64,000 bases of DNA. Source: Clostridia bacterium (GTDB lineage: Bacteria; Bacillota; Clostridia; Christensenellales; Aristaeellaceae). Below, one piece after another: positions 25,622-33,218 of this stretch; the first letter of the stretch is position 1; each line of letters begins with the position of its first letter. Both the position numbers and the translations under genes were made by a program. The stretch is from NCBI GenBank assembly GCA_017463245.1, contig JAFTPN010000017.1, positions 24,422-88,421 on the forward strand, read 5' to 3'. The notes beneath the pieces are model-generated. The model was not told where the DNA came from and did no database searches. It saw nothing but the letters and a program-made list of their open reading frames with translations.

Positions 25622-26164
25622 ATGAAGTGGGTTTGCAAGGTTTGCGGTTATGTTCACGAAGGTCCCGAGGCTCCCGATTTCTGCCCCGTGTGCAAGGCTC
25701 CCAAGGCCAAGTTCGACCAGATGGCCGAGACCAAGACCTGGGCTTGCGAGCATGAGGTGGGCGTAGCCAAGGACGCTCCCGAAGAGATCAAGGAAATGCT
25801 GCGCGCCAACTTCACCGGCGAGTGCACCGAGGTGGGTATGTACCTGGCCATGGCTCGCGTTGCCCATCGTGAAGGCTATCCCGAGATCGGCCTGTACTGG
25901 GAGAAGGCCGCCTACGAAGAAGCCGAGCACGCCGCCAAGTTTGCCGAGCTGCTGGGCGAAGTGGTCTCCCCCTCCACCAAGGAGAACCTGACCGTCCGCG
26001 TGGAAGCCGAGAACGGCGCCACCGCCGGCAAGTTTGACCTGGCGCTGAAGGCCAAGCAGCTGAACCTGGACGCCATCCACGACACCGTGCATGAAATGGC
26101 GAAGGACGAGGCGCGACATGGAAAGGCTTTCGAAGGCCTGCTGAAGCGCTACTTCGGCAAGTAA
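25622..26164 (+). CDS. Reverse rubrerythrin
   Basis: 180 residues. The rubredoxin domain comes first (CKVCGY at residues 5-10, CPVCKAP at 21-27: four Cys ligands for iron), followed by the four-helix diiron domain with carboxylate/His motifs [29 protein letters not shown] and DEARHGKAF. In ordinary rubrerythrins the order is opposite; the reversed form in Clostridia acts as an NADH-linked peroxidase/oxidase scavenging H2O2 and O2. This marks the host as an oxygen-exposed anaerobe. Ribosome site GGAGGTAG; the gene stands alone with a terminator. Confidence 0.95.
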   Translation: MKWVCKVCGYVHEGPEAPDFCPVCKAPKAKFDQMAETKTWACEHEVGVAKDAPEEIKEMLRANFTGECTEVGMYLAMARVAHREGYPEIGLYWEKAAYEEAEHAAKFAELLGEVVSPSTKENLTVRVEAENGATAGKFDLALKAKQLNLDAIHDTVHEMAKDEARHGKAFEGLLKRYFGK

Positions 26165-26173
26165 TACTAAATG

Positions 26174-26211
26174 AAAACAGGCCAGTCCCAAGTGGGGCTG
26201 GCCTGTTTTTG
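26174..26211. terminator. Bidirectional terminator after rubrerythrin
   Basis: A stem of about 13 bp (ACAGGCCAGTCCC / GGGGCTGGCCTGT, one wobble) has TTTTT after it on the plus strand and TTTTC on the minus strand, serving both rubrerythrin and the convergent Xre gene. Confidence 0.85.
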
Positions 26212-26226
26212 CGTCTTGTGCGTTTG

Positions 26227-26538
26227 TTATTCCTTCCGCAGCCGGTTGATCAAGCCGAGCAGCATTAGCAGATCGTCCTCGTTCAGCTCCTTCATGCCGG
26301 AAATAGCCTTTTGGATCAGCTCCGGGTTTTGGGTGCTTTCGTCAAAGAACTGGGCGGGGGTGAGGTCGAAGTAGTCGCAGATGGCGAGGAACTCCTTCAT
26401 GGGCGGGAGCGCCTTGCCGGAAGAAATGTTGTACACATAACCGCGGCTGTGGCCAAGGTCGTAGCTCATCTGGTATTCGGACACACCCTTGCGCAGGCGC
26501 AGCTGTGTGATTCTGTCGCGAATAAAGTTCTCGTCCAT
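26227..26538 (-). CDS. Xre-family helix-turn-helix regulator
   Basis: 103 residues from ATG at 26538 (GAGGTGAT upstream). HTH at about residues 8-65: ITQLRLRKGVSEYQMSYDLG and then HSRGYVYNISSGKALPPM, FLAICDYFDLTPAQFFDE. The C-terminal about 35 residues (LIQKAISGMKELNEDDLLMLLGLINRL) form a helix similar to those on small clostridial Xre proteins. It is divergent from the gene for the secreted zinc-finger protein and may repress the promoter in the gap. Confidence 0.8.
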   Translation of the reverse strand: MDENFIRDRITQLRLRKGVSEYQMSYDLGHSRGYVYNISSGKALPPMKEFLAICDYFDLTPAQFFDESTQNPELIQKAISGMKELNEDDLLMLLGLINRLRKE

Positions 26539-26607
26539 CCATATCACCTCATGGGTATGATAGACGATGGGGAGAGATGCGATGCCGAATATTTTTTGTT
26601 GTTCCGA

Positions 26608-26636
26608 TTGAAATATCAAAGAATATTTGCTATAAT
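26608..26636 (+). promoter_or_regulatory. Strong sigma-A promoter of the zinc-finger protein gene
   Basis: TTGAAA and perfect TATAAT with a 17-bp spacer, ending 64 nt before the start codon. A repeated GAATATTT sits at about 26587 and 26621 around it and could be regulator binding sequence. Confidence 0.75.
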
Positions 26637-26700
26637 TGGTTTAGAAGCAAAAAATCCTTGCTTGTAGAGAATGAATGAGCAAGGGCGGGAGGTCACGACC

Positions 26701-27408
26701 ATGAGAAGAATCATCAGTTTGGTGCTGGCGGCAATGCTACTGCTTGGCGTATCCGCTGTTGCGGAAGAGAACGGCATCACCATCGCGTGCAAAACCCATG
26801 AAGCCTATGCAGCGTGTATGGCCTGCGATTGGGATGGCTCAAGCACACATCAGGTGACCTTGAATTGCGGCCAGTGCAAGGGCAAGGGTGGGAAAATCTG
26901 CGCGGATTGCTTTGGCTTGGGCATTTACCTTGGAAAGAAGTGCACGACCTGCTATGGTCAGGGTTCAAGGCTTTGCTATGGTTGTTATGGTTCGGGCGTC
27001 AGCAATACGTTTACGGAAAAACGGAAGAACTGCCCCAGCTGCGGCGCTTATGCTGTGTGCTACTATTGCAGGGGGATGGATGGCAAAACCTTTGCCGCGC
27101 GTACTGACGAAACGCCGCTTTTCGCCTACCGCGACGTGATGCGCGCACCTGACGAGAAGGTTGGCACCATGTTTGTGGTGCAGGGCGTGATCCAGAGCAT
27201 CGAGGAAAGCGGTGAGGCGCTGCGCCAGATTGTTTTGCAGCAGGAGGACAATGGCATTGCCTATGAAATGAAGCTGTGGTACTTTGTGCAGCCGGAGGAT
27301 GTCAAGCTGCTGAAGGGCGACACCATCAGCTTCTGCGGCGAAATGATCAGCTATGACGAGAATGATGTGCCGACCTTTGCAGCGGCCGATGTGAAGTTGG
27401 AAAATTGA
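26701..27408 (+). CDS. Secreted DnaJ-zinc-finger-like protein
   Basis: 235 residues. ATG at 26701 follows GGGAGG; signal peptide MRRIISLVLAAMLLLGVSAVA-E. Residues about 50-115 hold repeated CxxCxGxG-like units (CGQCKGKG, CADCFGLG, CTTCYGQG, CYGCYGSG, CPSCGAY, CYYCRG), the DnaJ central zinc-finger pattern, outside its usual cytoplasmic context. The C-terminal about 95 residues (FAYRDVMRAPDEKVGTMFVV, LWYFVQPEDVKLLKGDTISF) look like an OB-type or nucleotide-binding-like beta domain of unknown role. A strong promoter precedes it. An exported Cys-rich protein in an anaerobe could bind metal or be oxidised; function unknown. Confidence 0.75.
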   Translation: MRRIISLVLAAMLLLGVSAVAEENGITIACKTHEAYAACMACDWDGSSTHQVTLNCGQCKGKGGKICADCFGLGIYLGKKCTTCYGQGSRLCYGCYGSGVSNTFTEKRKNCPSCGAYAVCYYCRGMDGKTFAARTDETPLFAYRDVMRAPDEKVGTMFVVQGVIQSIEESGEALRQIVLQQEDNGIAYEMKLWYFVQPEDVKLLKGDTISFCGEMISYDENDVPTFAAADVKLEN

Positions 27409-27415
27409 TCGTTAA

Positions 27416-27454
27416 ACAAAAAACTGCCCCGTTCTCCCTTTTGGAGAGCGGGGC
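27416..27454 (-). terminator. Terminator after the RNA methyltransferase gene
   Basis: A 12-bp stem (GCCCCGCTCTCC / GGAGAACGGGGC on the minus strand) is followed by AGTTTTTTG. It may also serve the plus-strand gene that stops at 27408. Confidence 0.75.
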
Positions 27455-27461
27455 CTGTTGC

Positions 27462-28370
27462 TTATTTCCTCCTCCTGATCCTCGCCACGAAGAACCCCTC
27501 GTGCATTTCGTCCGGGCAGACGCACAGCGTGCCGGGGAGGGTCACGGGCAGCTGGGGGACGTGGTTCAGCAGCTCATGCTCGATGGGCAGCACCTCCGCG
27601 TTGGCGCGGGCGAGGCACTTGCGCACCACGTCCTCGTTTTCCATGCGCAGGATGGAGCAGGTGGAGTACACCATTTCATGCCCGGGCTTCAGCAGGTGCA
27701 GCGCCTTTTGCAGCATGGCGGTCTGGGTGGCGGCGGTCTTGTTCAGCCAGTCCCGGGTCATGCGGCGCTGGGGTTCGCCCTCCAGCAGGGCAATGGTGCC
27801 GCTGCCGGAGCAGGGCGCGTCCAGCAGAATTTTGTGGAAGGAGAACAGGTCGTCCAGGCGGCGGGCGTCCTCCATCATCACGCCCACGCGGGAGGCTCCC
27901 TGCTTTTCCAGGTTGTATTGCATCCGCTCGGCGCGGATCTTGTTCTTTTCGCAGGCGGTGATCAGCGCCTGGTTGCCGGAGAGCGCCGCCAGCTGGGTGG
28001 TTTTGCCGCCGGGGGCTGCGGCCATGTCCAATATGGTCTCGCCGGATTGGGGGCGCAGCACCAGGGGCGGGATCATGGCGGAGAGGTTTTGCAGGTAGAT
28101 GCCGCCCTGCTCATAGGCGGGCAGGGCTTGCAGGGCGTCCTCCCGCGCGCCGCGGATGATCATGGCGTCCCCGTACCAGGGCACGTTTTCCCAGGTGAGG
28201 CCGGCCTGGGTCAGCTGGGCTTCCACCTCGGGGCGGGTGGTGCGCAGGGGATTGACCCGCAGCGTCACCGGGCGGCGGTGGGTATAGCCCTCCTGGATGC
28301 GGCGGGCAGTCTCCGCGCCGTATTGTTCTTCCAGCAGGGTGGCAAGCAGTTCGGGGATCACAGGCAGCAT
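27462..28370 (-). CDS. NOL1/NOP2/Sun-family RNA cytosine-C5 methyltransferase
   Basis: 302 residues from ATG at 28370, with GGAGGAAT upstream. SAM-binding motif LDMAAAPGGKTTQLA, the DAPCSGSGT motif and the catalytic pair Cys (APCS, and STCSI in VYSTCSILRMENE) identify an m5C methyltransferase that modifies rRNA or tRNA, similar to RsmF/RsmB. The N-terminal RVNPLR region is the RNA-recognition part. It is shorter than RsmF of enteric bacteria and lacks the C-terminal PUA-like domain. The exact target is not predictable. Monocistronic, with its own terminator. Confidence 0.9.
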   Translation of the reverse strand: MLPVIPELLATLLEEQYGAETARRIQEGYTHRRPVTLRVNPLRTTRPEVEAQLTQAGLTWENVPWYGDAMIIRGAREDALQALPAYEQGGIYLQNLSAMIPPLVLRPQSGETILDMAAAPGGKTTQLAALSGNQALITACEKNKIRAERMQYNLEKQGASRVGVMMEDARRLDDLFSFHKILLDAPCSGSGTIALLEGEPQRRMTRDWLNKTAATQTAMLQKALHLLKPGHEMVYSTCSILRMENEDVVRKCLARANAEVLPIEHELLNHVPQLPVTLPGTLCVCPDEMHEGFFVARIRRRK

Positions 28371-28429
28371 GGTGCATTCCTCCAAAATTGGGCTGGTGAA
28401 AGGTTCGGCATCGGGAAAGAAAAATCCTC

Positions 28430-28466
28430 TAAAAAATCGGCGGGAGAGTTGCCTCTCTCACCGATT
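28430..28466 (-). terminator. Terminator overlapping the end of the Xre gene
   Basis: On the minus strand ATCGGTGAGAGAG and CTCTCCCGCCGAT pair imperfectly around GCAA and are followed by TTTTTT. The stem begins inside the stop codon. Confidence 0.75.
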
Positions 28467-28787
28467 CATCAGGGTCTGCACCACCACATCCACGCATTGC
28501 TGCTCTTCCTGGTTCAGGCTGCGGAAGCGGGTGATCAGCTCTGCTTCGCGCTGGTTGAGGTGGTATTCCTCCATGTGTTCGATGCGCCGCTGCACATCTG
28601 TATGGCCGATGATGTAATCCACCGACGTGTTGAAGTAGTCTGCCATCCGCGCCAGAATTTCCAGGTCCGGCTCCACGTTGTGGTTTTCGTATTTGTTGAT
28701 CGATGGCTGACTGACGTGGATCGCATCCGCCAGGCGCTGCTGGCTGATGCCATGCATTTTCCTTAGCAATTTCAAATTGGGCAGCAC
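28458..28787 (-). CDS. Xre-family helix-turn-helix regulator
   Basis: 109 residues starting at GTG 28787, chosen because GGGAGGTGAT lies at ideal spacing and the product then begins MLPNLKLLRKMHGIS like other family members. HTH residues about 4-60 (LADAIHVSQPSINKYENHNVEPDLEI is split by QPSINKYE, the recognition helix). The tail (HMEEYHLNQREAELITRFRS) is helical and could dimerise. It is divergent from a 56-residue HTH protein; the gap contains a GCAAGTT repeat next to each -10 box, suggesting autoregulation. Confidence 0.8.
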   Translation of the reverse strand: MLPNLKLLRKMHGISQQRLADAIHVSQPSINKYENHNVEPDLEILARMADYFNTSVDYIIGHTDVQRRIEHMEEYHLNQREAELITRFRSLNQEEQQCVDVVVQTLMNR

Positions 28788-28817
28788 GCCATCACCTCCC
28801 GCTGCTTCTATTTTAAC

Positions 28818-28874
28818 AACTTGCGGGAATGAAAGAAAAATCCCATTAAGCATGATTGACAACAACTGCAAGTT
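28818..28874. promoter_or_regulatory. Candidate operator pair for the divergent HTH genes
   Basis: GCAAGTT occurs once on each strand: 28868-28874 on the plus strand just 4 nt before the plus -10, and 28818-28824 on the minus strand just 2 nt before a minus -10 (TAAAAT, 28810-28815). This mirror placement suits a regulator that controls both promoters. Confidence 0.5.
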
Positions 28875-28884
28875 ATATTATCAT
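28856..28884 (+). promoter_or_regulatory. Sigma-A promoter of the small HTH gene
   Basis: Perfect TTGACA and TATCAT with a 17-bp spacer, 30 nt before the start codon. Confidence 0.75.
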
Positions 28885-28914
28885 AGGGTGAAGAAAAAGC
28901 GGGGAGGGTGTGCC

Positions 28915-29085
28915 ATGGCGCGTGCGCTGAGCGAGGCGGAGATCGCCCGCATCAAGGAGCTGTATGCCCAATGCGGCAGCTACAGCATGGTGGCGCAGCT
29001 GGTGGGACGCTCGGCGGTCACGGTGGCCAAGTGCATCAAGAGGATGGAAAAAGAAGAGCAGCGCCGGGATGAAAGCGCGACATAA
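28915..29085 (+). CDS. Small helix-turn-helix protein
   Basis: 56 residues, too small for many callers. ATG at 28915 with GGGGAGGG upstream. The whole protein is a homeodomain-like/resolvase-type HTH: LSEAEIARIKELYAQCGSYS, then MVAQLVGRSAVTVAKCIKR with the recognition helix. There is no effector or catalytic domain. A promoter and a dedicated terminator support a real gene. It could modulate DNA binding of the divergent Xre protein or act as its target. Confidence 0.75.
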   Translation: MARALSEAEIARIKELYAQCGSYSMVAQLVGRSAVTVAKCIKRMEKEEQRRDESAT

Positions 29086-29120
29086 AAGAACCGTTCAGCA
29101 ATTGAACGGTTCTTGCTTTA
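29086..29120. terminator. Bidirectional terminator
   Basis: A perfect 12-bp stem (AAGAACCGTTCA / TGAACGGTTCTT) starts right after the plus-strand stop, and its distal arm ends at the stop of the convergent gene at 29118. T-rich tails lie on both sides. Confidence 0.75.
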
Positions 29121-29381
29121 TTCCGCCACCCACACCGGCGGCATAGCGGGGCAGGAGAGGCTCCGCTTGGCGGCGCGAGCCTCCACATAGCAGCCGCAGC
29201 GGGCGCAGGTGCCGCTGTGCAGGGCTTCGCAGCCCTCGCACAGGGCGAGGCGGGTGCGGTAAGTCTCATCGGACACACGGCTTTCCTCCGGCAGAGTGGC
29301 GATGTACTCGGCCACCAGCCGCGCCATGTCCTCCTGGCCGCTGGCCATCAATAGGCAGCGGCAGGGCTTTTGTTCAGGCAT
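29118..29381 (-). CDS. Small zinc-ribbon-like protein (DUF6171-like)
   Basis: 87 residues. Four-cysteine pattern CEGC, then CARCGCYVEARAA and a final SLSCP suggests a structural zinc site; a similar small family of unknown function is common in Clostridia. The ATG at 29381 lies inside the last codons of the GluQ gene (8-nt overlap) with GGAGG upstream, so it is the last gene of the M28 peptidase-GluQ operon. Function unknown. Confidence 0.7.
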   Translation of the reverse strand: MPEQKPCRCLLMASGQEDMARLVAEYIATLPEESRVSDETYRTRLALCEGCEALHSGTCARCGCYVEARAAKRSLSCPAMPPVWVAE

Positions 29382-30297
29382 GGGGTGCCTCCATTTCCGG
29401 CAGCCGGATGTCGCTGCGCTTCACTTTCTCCCAGCTGAACAGCGGAATGAGCTGCTCCAGGGTCATGGGGCGGTTTTCTTCGATGATGCCCGCGCTGCAG
29501 GCCAGCATGCCCAGAATATCCGCCGGGGTGAAGCGGCGGCTCAGGGCGGACAGGTCGAGATCCTTGTCCCGCTTGGCCAGGCGGCGACCCTGGGCGTCCA
29601 TCAGCAGGGGAATATGCACGTACTTCGGCAGGGGGAAGCCCAGCTTGTCCAGCAGATAAATCTGCCTTGGCGTGGCGGAAAGGATGTCCCGGCCGCGCAC
29701 GACTTCGTTCACGCCACAGAGGGCGTCGTCCACCACCACGGCCAGCTGGTAGCCAAACAGGCCATCGGAACGGCGCAGAATGAAATCGCCGCAGTCCCGT
29801 GCCAGGTTTTCCTTTTGCAGGCCGAACAGCCCATCGGTGAAGGCCACCTCCGCGTCCGGCACACGCAGGCGCAGGGCGGGGGAGCGGGTCTGGGACAGGC
29901 GGGCGATGTCCTCGTCAGACAGATTGACGCAGGCACGGTTGTACACCACCTGGGTGTCCCCCAGGTTGGGCGCCTGGGAGGCCATCAGCTGGGCGCGGGT
30001 GCAGAAGCAGGGGTAGATCAGCCCCTGCTTTTGCAGCTCGTCCAAATAGCGCTGGTAGATGTCGCTGCGCTGGCTCTGCCACAGGGGTTCCTCGTCCCAG
30101 GTGAAGCCCAGCCACTCAAGATCCTCAATGCATTGCAGGGAGAGGTGCCGGGGGCAGCGGGGAACGTCCAGATCCTCGATGCGCAAAAGGAACCTGCCGC
30201 CCTGGCTGCGGGCGGAGAGATAGGCCAGCAGCGCGCAGAGCAGGTTGCCCAGGTGCAGCCGCCCGCTGGGGGTGGGGGCAAAACGTCCGGTGATCAC
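29374..30297 (-). CDS. gluQ: Glutamyl-Q tRNA(Asp) synthetase-like protein
   Basis: 307 residues, the size of the truncated GluRS-like enzyme that charges queuosine 34 of tRNA-Asp with glutamate and lacks the anticodon domain. HIGH-equivalent PTPSGRLHLGN, RIEDLDVPR, YPCFCTR (Cys pair), and KMSKS-equivalent RLAKRDKDLDL are visible. The start is GTG at 30297 (GCAGGAG upstream), overlapping the stop of the small membrane protein gene as GTGA. A real GluRS would be about 480 residues, so this is not the housekeeping enzyme. Confidence 0.88.
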   Translation of the reverse strand: MITGRFAPTPSGRLHLGNLLCALLAYLSARSQGGRFLLRIEDLDVPRCPRHLSLQCIEDLEWLGFTWDEEPLWQSQRSDIYQRYLDELQKQGLIYPCFCTRAQLMASQAPNLGDTQVVYNRACVNLSDEDIARLSQTRSPALRLRVPDAEVAFTDGLFGLQKENLARDCGDFILRRSDGLFGYQLAVVVDDALCGVNEVVRGRDILSATPRQIYLLDKLGFPLPKYVHIPLLMDAQGRRLAKRDKDLDLSALSRRFTPADILGMLACSAGIIEENRPMTLEQLIPLFSWEKVKRSDIRLPEMEAPHA

Positions 30298-30515
30298 TTG
30301 TTTTGCTCCTGCTTATGCTCGGCGGCCTTCTTTTGCAGCCAATTGATGAGCAGGGTGGTCAGCCCCAGCATGAGGAACACGCTCAGGGAGCCGTAGACCC
30401 AGCCGGGCTGGGCGGCCAGCTGGCCGGTGATGGTGAGGGCGATCACCGCCACTACGAACACCGCGGCGCTGATCAGCGCCAGAATGGCAAGAATGCGCTT
30501 GATCTTATCAATCAT
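30294..30515 (-). CDS. Small two-helix membrane protein
   Basis: 73 residues. ATG at 30515 lies inside the end of the peptidase gene (8-nt overlap) with AAGGAG upstream. Two membrane helices (ILAILALISAAVFVVAVIAL and YGSLSVFLMLGLTTLLINWL) and a charged tail KKAAEHKQEQNK. I do not recognise a family. It is sandwiched by overlaps between the peptidase and the GluQ gene, so all are cotranscribed. Confidence 0.7.
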   Translation of the reverse strand: MIDKIKRILAILALISAAVFVVAVIALTITGQLAAQPGWVYGSLSVFLMLGLTTLLINWLQKKAAEHKQEQNK

Positions 30516-31782
30516 GCTTAGGCTCCTTCTTGAACAGATATTCGTCCACCTTGTCCTGGATCTCCTGGGCGATCTTCTTCTCGATGGGGAAGGAGGCCGC
30601 ACCGTCCAAGCGCTGCGCCAGGTGCAAGGCCTGCTGCAGGGTGATGTTCAGGGACTTTTCGTCCAGGTAGTTGCTCTTGAGGTTATCCCGGCGGTCGTGG
30701 ATGTACCCCGCGCCGGCGGTGCCGAAGCGGCACAGGTTGATGGCCGGCACGCCCTTGTCAGCAAAGGGGATGCAGTCGCTGGAGTAGATGTCCAGCTTCA
30801 CGGAACAGGGGATGCCGATCTCCTTCATCAGGGCGTCCACATAGCCCACGGCGGCCTCTGTGGCCAGCACGGGGGCGGCGTTCTGTCCCAGGGTGGCGGC
30901 GGCCACGTCCACGTTCACCATCAGCATGTGCTGGGCAAGCTCCTCCTCGTGGGCGGCTGTCCAGGCCTTGGAGCCCAGCAGACCCTGCTCCTCGGAGCCG
31001 TACCAGTTGAACTTCAAGGTGCGCTTGGGCTTATGGGCGGCAAAGTACCGCAGCAGCTCCATGATGATCACGCTGCCGGACATATTGTCATATACGCCGG
31101 TGGAGAAGTACACGCTGTCGTAATGCGCGCCGAAGGAGATGATCTCTCCGGGCTTCTCGGTGCCTTCGATGGTGGCGCAGACATTCTGGCTTACGCCGTC
31201 GTAGTTCTCGGCGGTCAGCTCGATGTGCATCTCCTTCGCGCCACGGCGGACGATCTCTGCCGCATCGGCAGCCCGCAGGTTCAGGGCGATGGCGTCGCCA
31301 AAGGGCTCGGTCATGGTTTCGCGGAGCTTGCGGATGTCGCAATCCGTTTCGCTGCGCCGGTCGATGGTGGAGCCGGAGAAGGTCAGGATGGCGGCAGCAC
31401 CGGCCTTTTGCAGCTTTTCATAATCGCCCCGGCGCAGGCGGCCGTTGATCATAACTGCCTTGCCCTTCACCTGCTCCAGGTGCACGGGCAGCAGGTTCTC
31501 GGCATAGAAGAAGGGCAGATCCACGCCACCCTCGGGGGTGGAGGCGGCCCGCTCGTAGCCGGTGACCTCGTATTCCTTCACATAGGGCTTGGTGACCACC
31601 AGCTTGGCATGGTGGACTTTGCCGCACTTGACGGTGAATTCCTCGATGTGAGCCTCGGCGCCGGTGGACTGGGCTTCGGCCAGCAGGCGCTGGGCGGCCT
31701 GCTTTTCGGCCTCGGAGCAGCTGACGCGCTCGTAGGCAAGCTCCTTCAAAAGGGAAAAGGCGCGGTGCGCGGATACATTCAT
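30508..31782 (-). CDS. M28-family aminopeptidase with PA-like insert
   Basis: 424 residues, no signal peptide from ATG 31782 (GGAGGTCATC upstream). The dizinc ligands of M28 enzymes are visible: His/Asp in SFGAHYDSVY, Asp in GVYDNMSGS, catalytic and bridging Glu pair in YGSEEQGLLGS, Asp in VNVDVAAA and His in YIHDRRDN. A protease-associated (PA) type insertion lies at about 95-215 (VKGKAVMINGRLRRGDY, GAAAILTFSG). It should remove N-terminal residues from peptides, in the cytoplasm unless exported another way. First gene of a four-gene operon. Confidence 0.9.
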   Translation of the reverse strand: MNVSAHRAFSLLKELAYERVSCSEAEKQAAQRLLAEAQSTGAEAHIEEFTVKCGKVHHAKLVVTKPYVKEYEVTGYERAASTPEGGVDLPFFYAENLLPVHLEQVKGKAVMINGRLRRGDYEKLQKAGAAAILTFSGSTIDRRSETDCDIRKLRETMTEPFGDAIALNLRAADAAEIVRRGAKEMHIELTAENYDGVSQNVCATIEGTEKPGEIISFGAHYDSVYFSTGVYDNMSGSVIIMELLRYFAAHKPKRTLKFNWYGSEEQGLLGSKAWTAAHEEELAQHMLMVNVDVAAATLGQNAAPVLATEAAVGYVDALMKEIGIPCSVKLDIYSSDCIPFADKGVPAINLCRFGTAGAGYIHDRRDNLKSNYLDEKSLNITLQQALHLAQRLDGAASFPIEKKIAQEIQDKVDEYLFKKEPKHD

Positions 31783-31811
31783 GGTGATGACCTCCCATTC
31801 AATATTGAACC

Positions 31812-31840
31812 TATTATAGCACACCTGCGCGCCGTCGTCA
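31812..31840 (-). promoter_or_regulatory. Promoter of the M28 peptidase operon
   Basis: Minus strand TATAAT preceded by TGC (extended -10), with a weak -35 (TGACGA) at 17 bp. Confidence 0.6.
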
Positions 31841-31844
31841 CCAG

Positions 31845-31873
31845 TTGCGCGAAAAACTCTCTTGTGCTATGAT
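31845..31873 (+). promoter_or_regulatory. Promoter of the radical SAM gene
   Basis: TTGCGC and TATGAT with a 17-bp spacer, back to back with the minus-strand promoter of the peptidase operon. Confidence 0.55.
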
Positions 31874-31900
31874 GGAGGCATCAAGATGGGAGGAATATCA

Positions 31901-33025
31901 ATGTACATTTCCAAGAAGGACGCCCTGGCTTGGTTTGAGTTTTTTGCTGCCCTGCCGGAGGAGGAAGGCCTCATGCCCCGCCAGCAGGAGATCGCTTATG
32001 CGGTGCTGGCGCAGATCGAGCGGGCGGTGGAGCATCGCCGCGAGGCCATGAAGAAGGACATCCCCGGCCTGAAAAGTCTGCAGGGGCGCACCTATTATGT
32101 GGGCGACGATGCCAAGTTCCCCGGCGGCTGCCGCTCCTGCCTGCTGGGTACCGGCCTGAGCGCCATCCGCAAGACCAACAAGTGCAACATCCAATGCCCC
32201 TTCTGCTACAACTATGGCGAGCTGCATTGCCAGCCGCCCATTGGCGACGGGCTGTGGGAGATCGGCGGGACGAAGTTCTACGAGGATGATCTTGACCTGC
32301 TGCTGAGCATCCACAACAAGCCCACGGGCATCTCCTATGTGTATCTGGAACCCTTTATGGAGATCGAGAAATACTACGGCGTGATCAGCAAGTTCCACCA
32401 GGCGGGCATCCACCAGCATATGTACACCAACGGCACCCTCTGCACGGAAGAAAATCTCCGCGCCCTGGGCGAAGCCGGGCTGGACGAGCTGCGGTTCAAC
32501 CTGGGGGCGACCGACTGCGCCGATAAGGTGATCGCCAGCATGGCCATGGCGAAGAAGTACATCAAAAAGGTGGGCATCGAGACCCCCATGACGCCGGACT
32601 TCTTTGAGCAGTTCCAGGAGAAGAAGGAGCAGATTCTGGGCACGGGGATCGACTTTATCAACTGCGCGGAGCTGCACCTGAATGCCAACAATATCGGCAA
32701 TTACGAGGGTGAACCCATGTACATGACCCGGCTGGGGTATCTTTCCCCCATCTGGAGCCGCGACCTGACGCTGCGCTTGATGAAGCAGGCGGCGGAGGAA
32801 AATTGGCCCATCGCCGTGCATGACTGCTGCAACCGCACCAAGTTCGCCCGCGACCTGAACCTGAAAAGCAAGGAGGGCGGCTGGTTTGGCCAAAGCGGCT
32901 ACGGCAGCGAGTTCGACGTGCTGCCCTGGTGGGCGTTCCTGCCCACGCTTTACGATGAGGAATTCACCTTCGTGAAGGAAGAAGAACTGCCTGATGGCTA
33001 CCGCCCCGGCCAGCTGGTTTTCTAA
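31901..33025 (+). CDS. Radical SAM protein of unknown reaction
   Basis: 374 residues from ATG 31901 (GGGAGGAAT upstream). The SAM/4Fe-4S motif is CNIQCPFCYNYGE (CxxxCxxC), at about residues 100-112, with an N-terminal about 95-residue extension bearing CRSCLLGTG just before it. The barrel follows with SYVYLEPFMEIEKY, HMYTNGTL and ELRFNLGAT. C-terminal Cys residues (HDCCNRTKFARDL) could hold an auxiliary site. Similar to anaerobic activase-like proteins, but I cannot place the substrate. No RiPP precursor or glycyl radical enzyme is next to it. Confidence 0.82.
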   Translation: MYISKKDALAWFEFFAALPEEEGLMPRQQEIAYAVLAQIERAVEHRREAMKKDIPGLKSLQGRTYYVGDDAKFPGGCRSCLLGTGLSAIRKTNKCNIQCPFCYNYGELHCQPPIGDGLWEIGGTKFYEDDLDLLLSIHNKPTGISYVYLEPFMEIEKYYGVISKFHQAGIHQHMYTNGTLCTEENLRALGEAGLDELRFNLGATDCADKVIASMAMAKKYIKKVGIETPMTPDFFEQFQEKKEQILGTGIDFINCAELHLNANNIGNYEGEPMYMTRLGYLSPIWSRDLTLRLMKQAAEENWPIAVHDCCNRTKFARDLNLKSKEGGWFGQSGYGSEFDVLPWWAFLPTLYDEEFTFVKEEELPDGYRPGQLVF

Positions 33026-33058
33026 GCAGATATTGCCATTTTAATTGGCAGATTTCGC

Positions 33059-33087
33059 TTGACAAGTTGCTGGTGGTCATATATGAT
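33059..33087 (+). promoter_or_regulatory. Strong sigma-A promoter of the carbohydrate locus
   Basis: Perfect TTGACA and TATGAT with a 17-bp spacer, about 130 nt upstream of the modular repeat protein gene. Confidence 0.8.
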
Positions 33088-33102
33088 ACTTATGAAGCAA
33101 AA

Positions 33103-33116
33103 TGTGAACGCTTACA
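33103..33116 (+). promoter_or_regulatory. cre-like operator (CcpA/LacI family)
   Basis: TGTGAACGCTTACA fits every position of the cre consensus TGWNANCGNTNWCA. It lies 16 nt past the -10 box, where binding would block early transcription, as expected for carbon catabolite repression or a local LacI-family repressor of a polysaccharide locus. Confidence 0.7.
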
Positions 33117-33218
33117 CATGAAGCTAACAGCCTTGTTAGGGGAGAATGCTGTAAGGCAATGCGTATCGAATGGGGGAGACCCGTTCAGATAAAAAAAGAG
33201 AAAATGGAGGAATTTATC

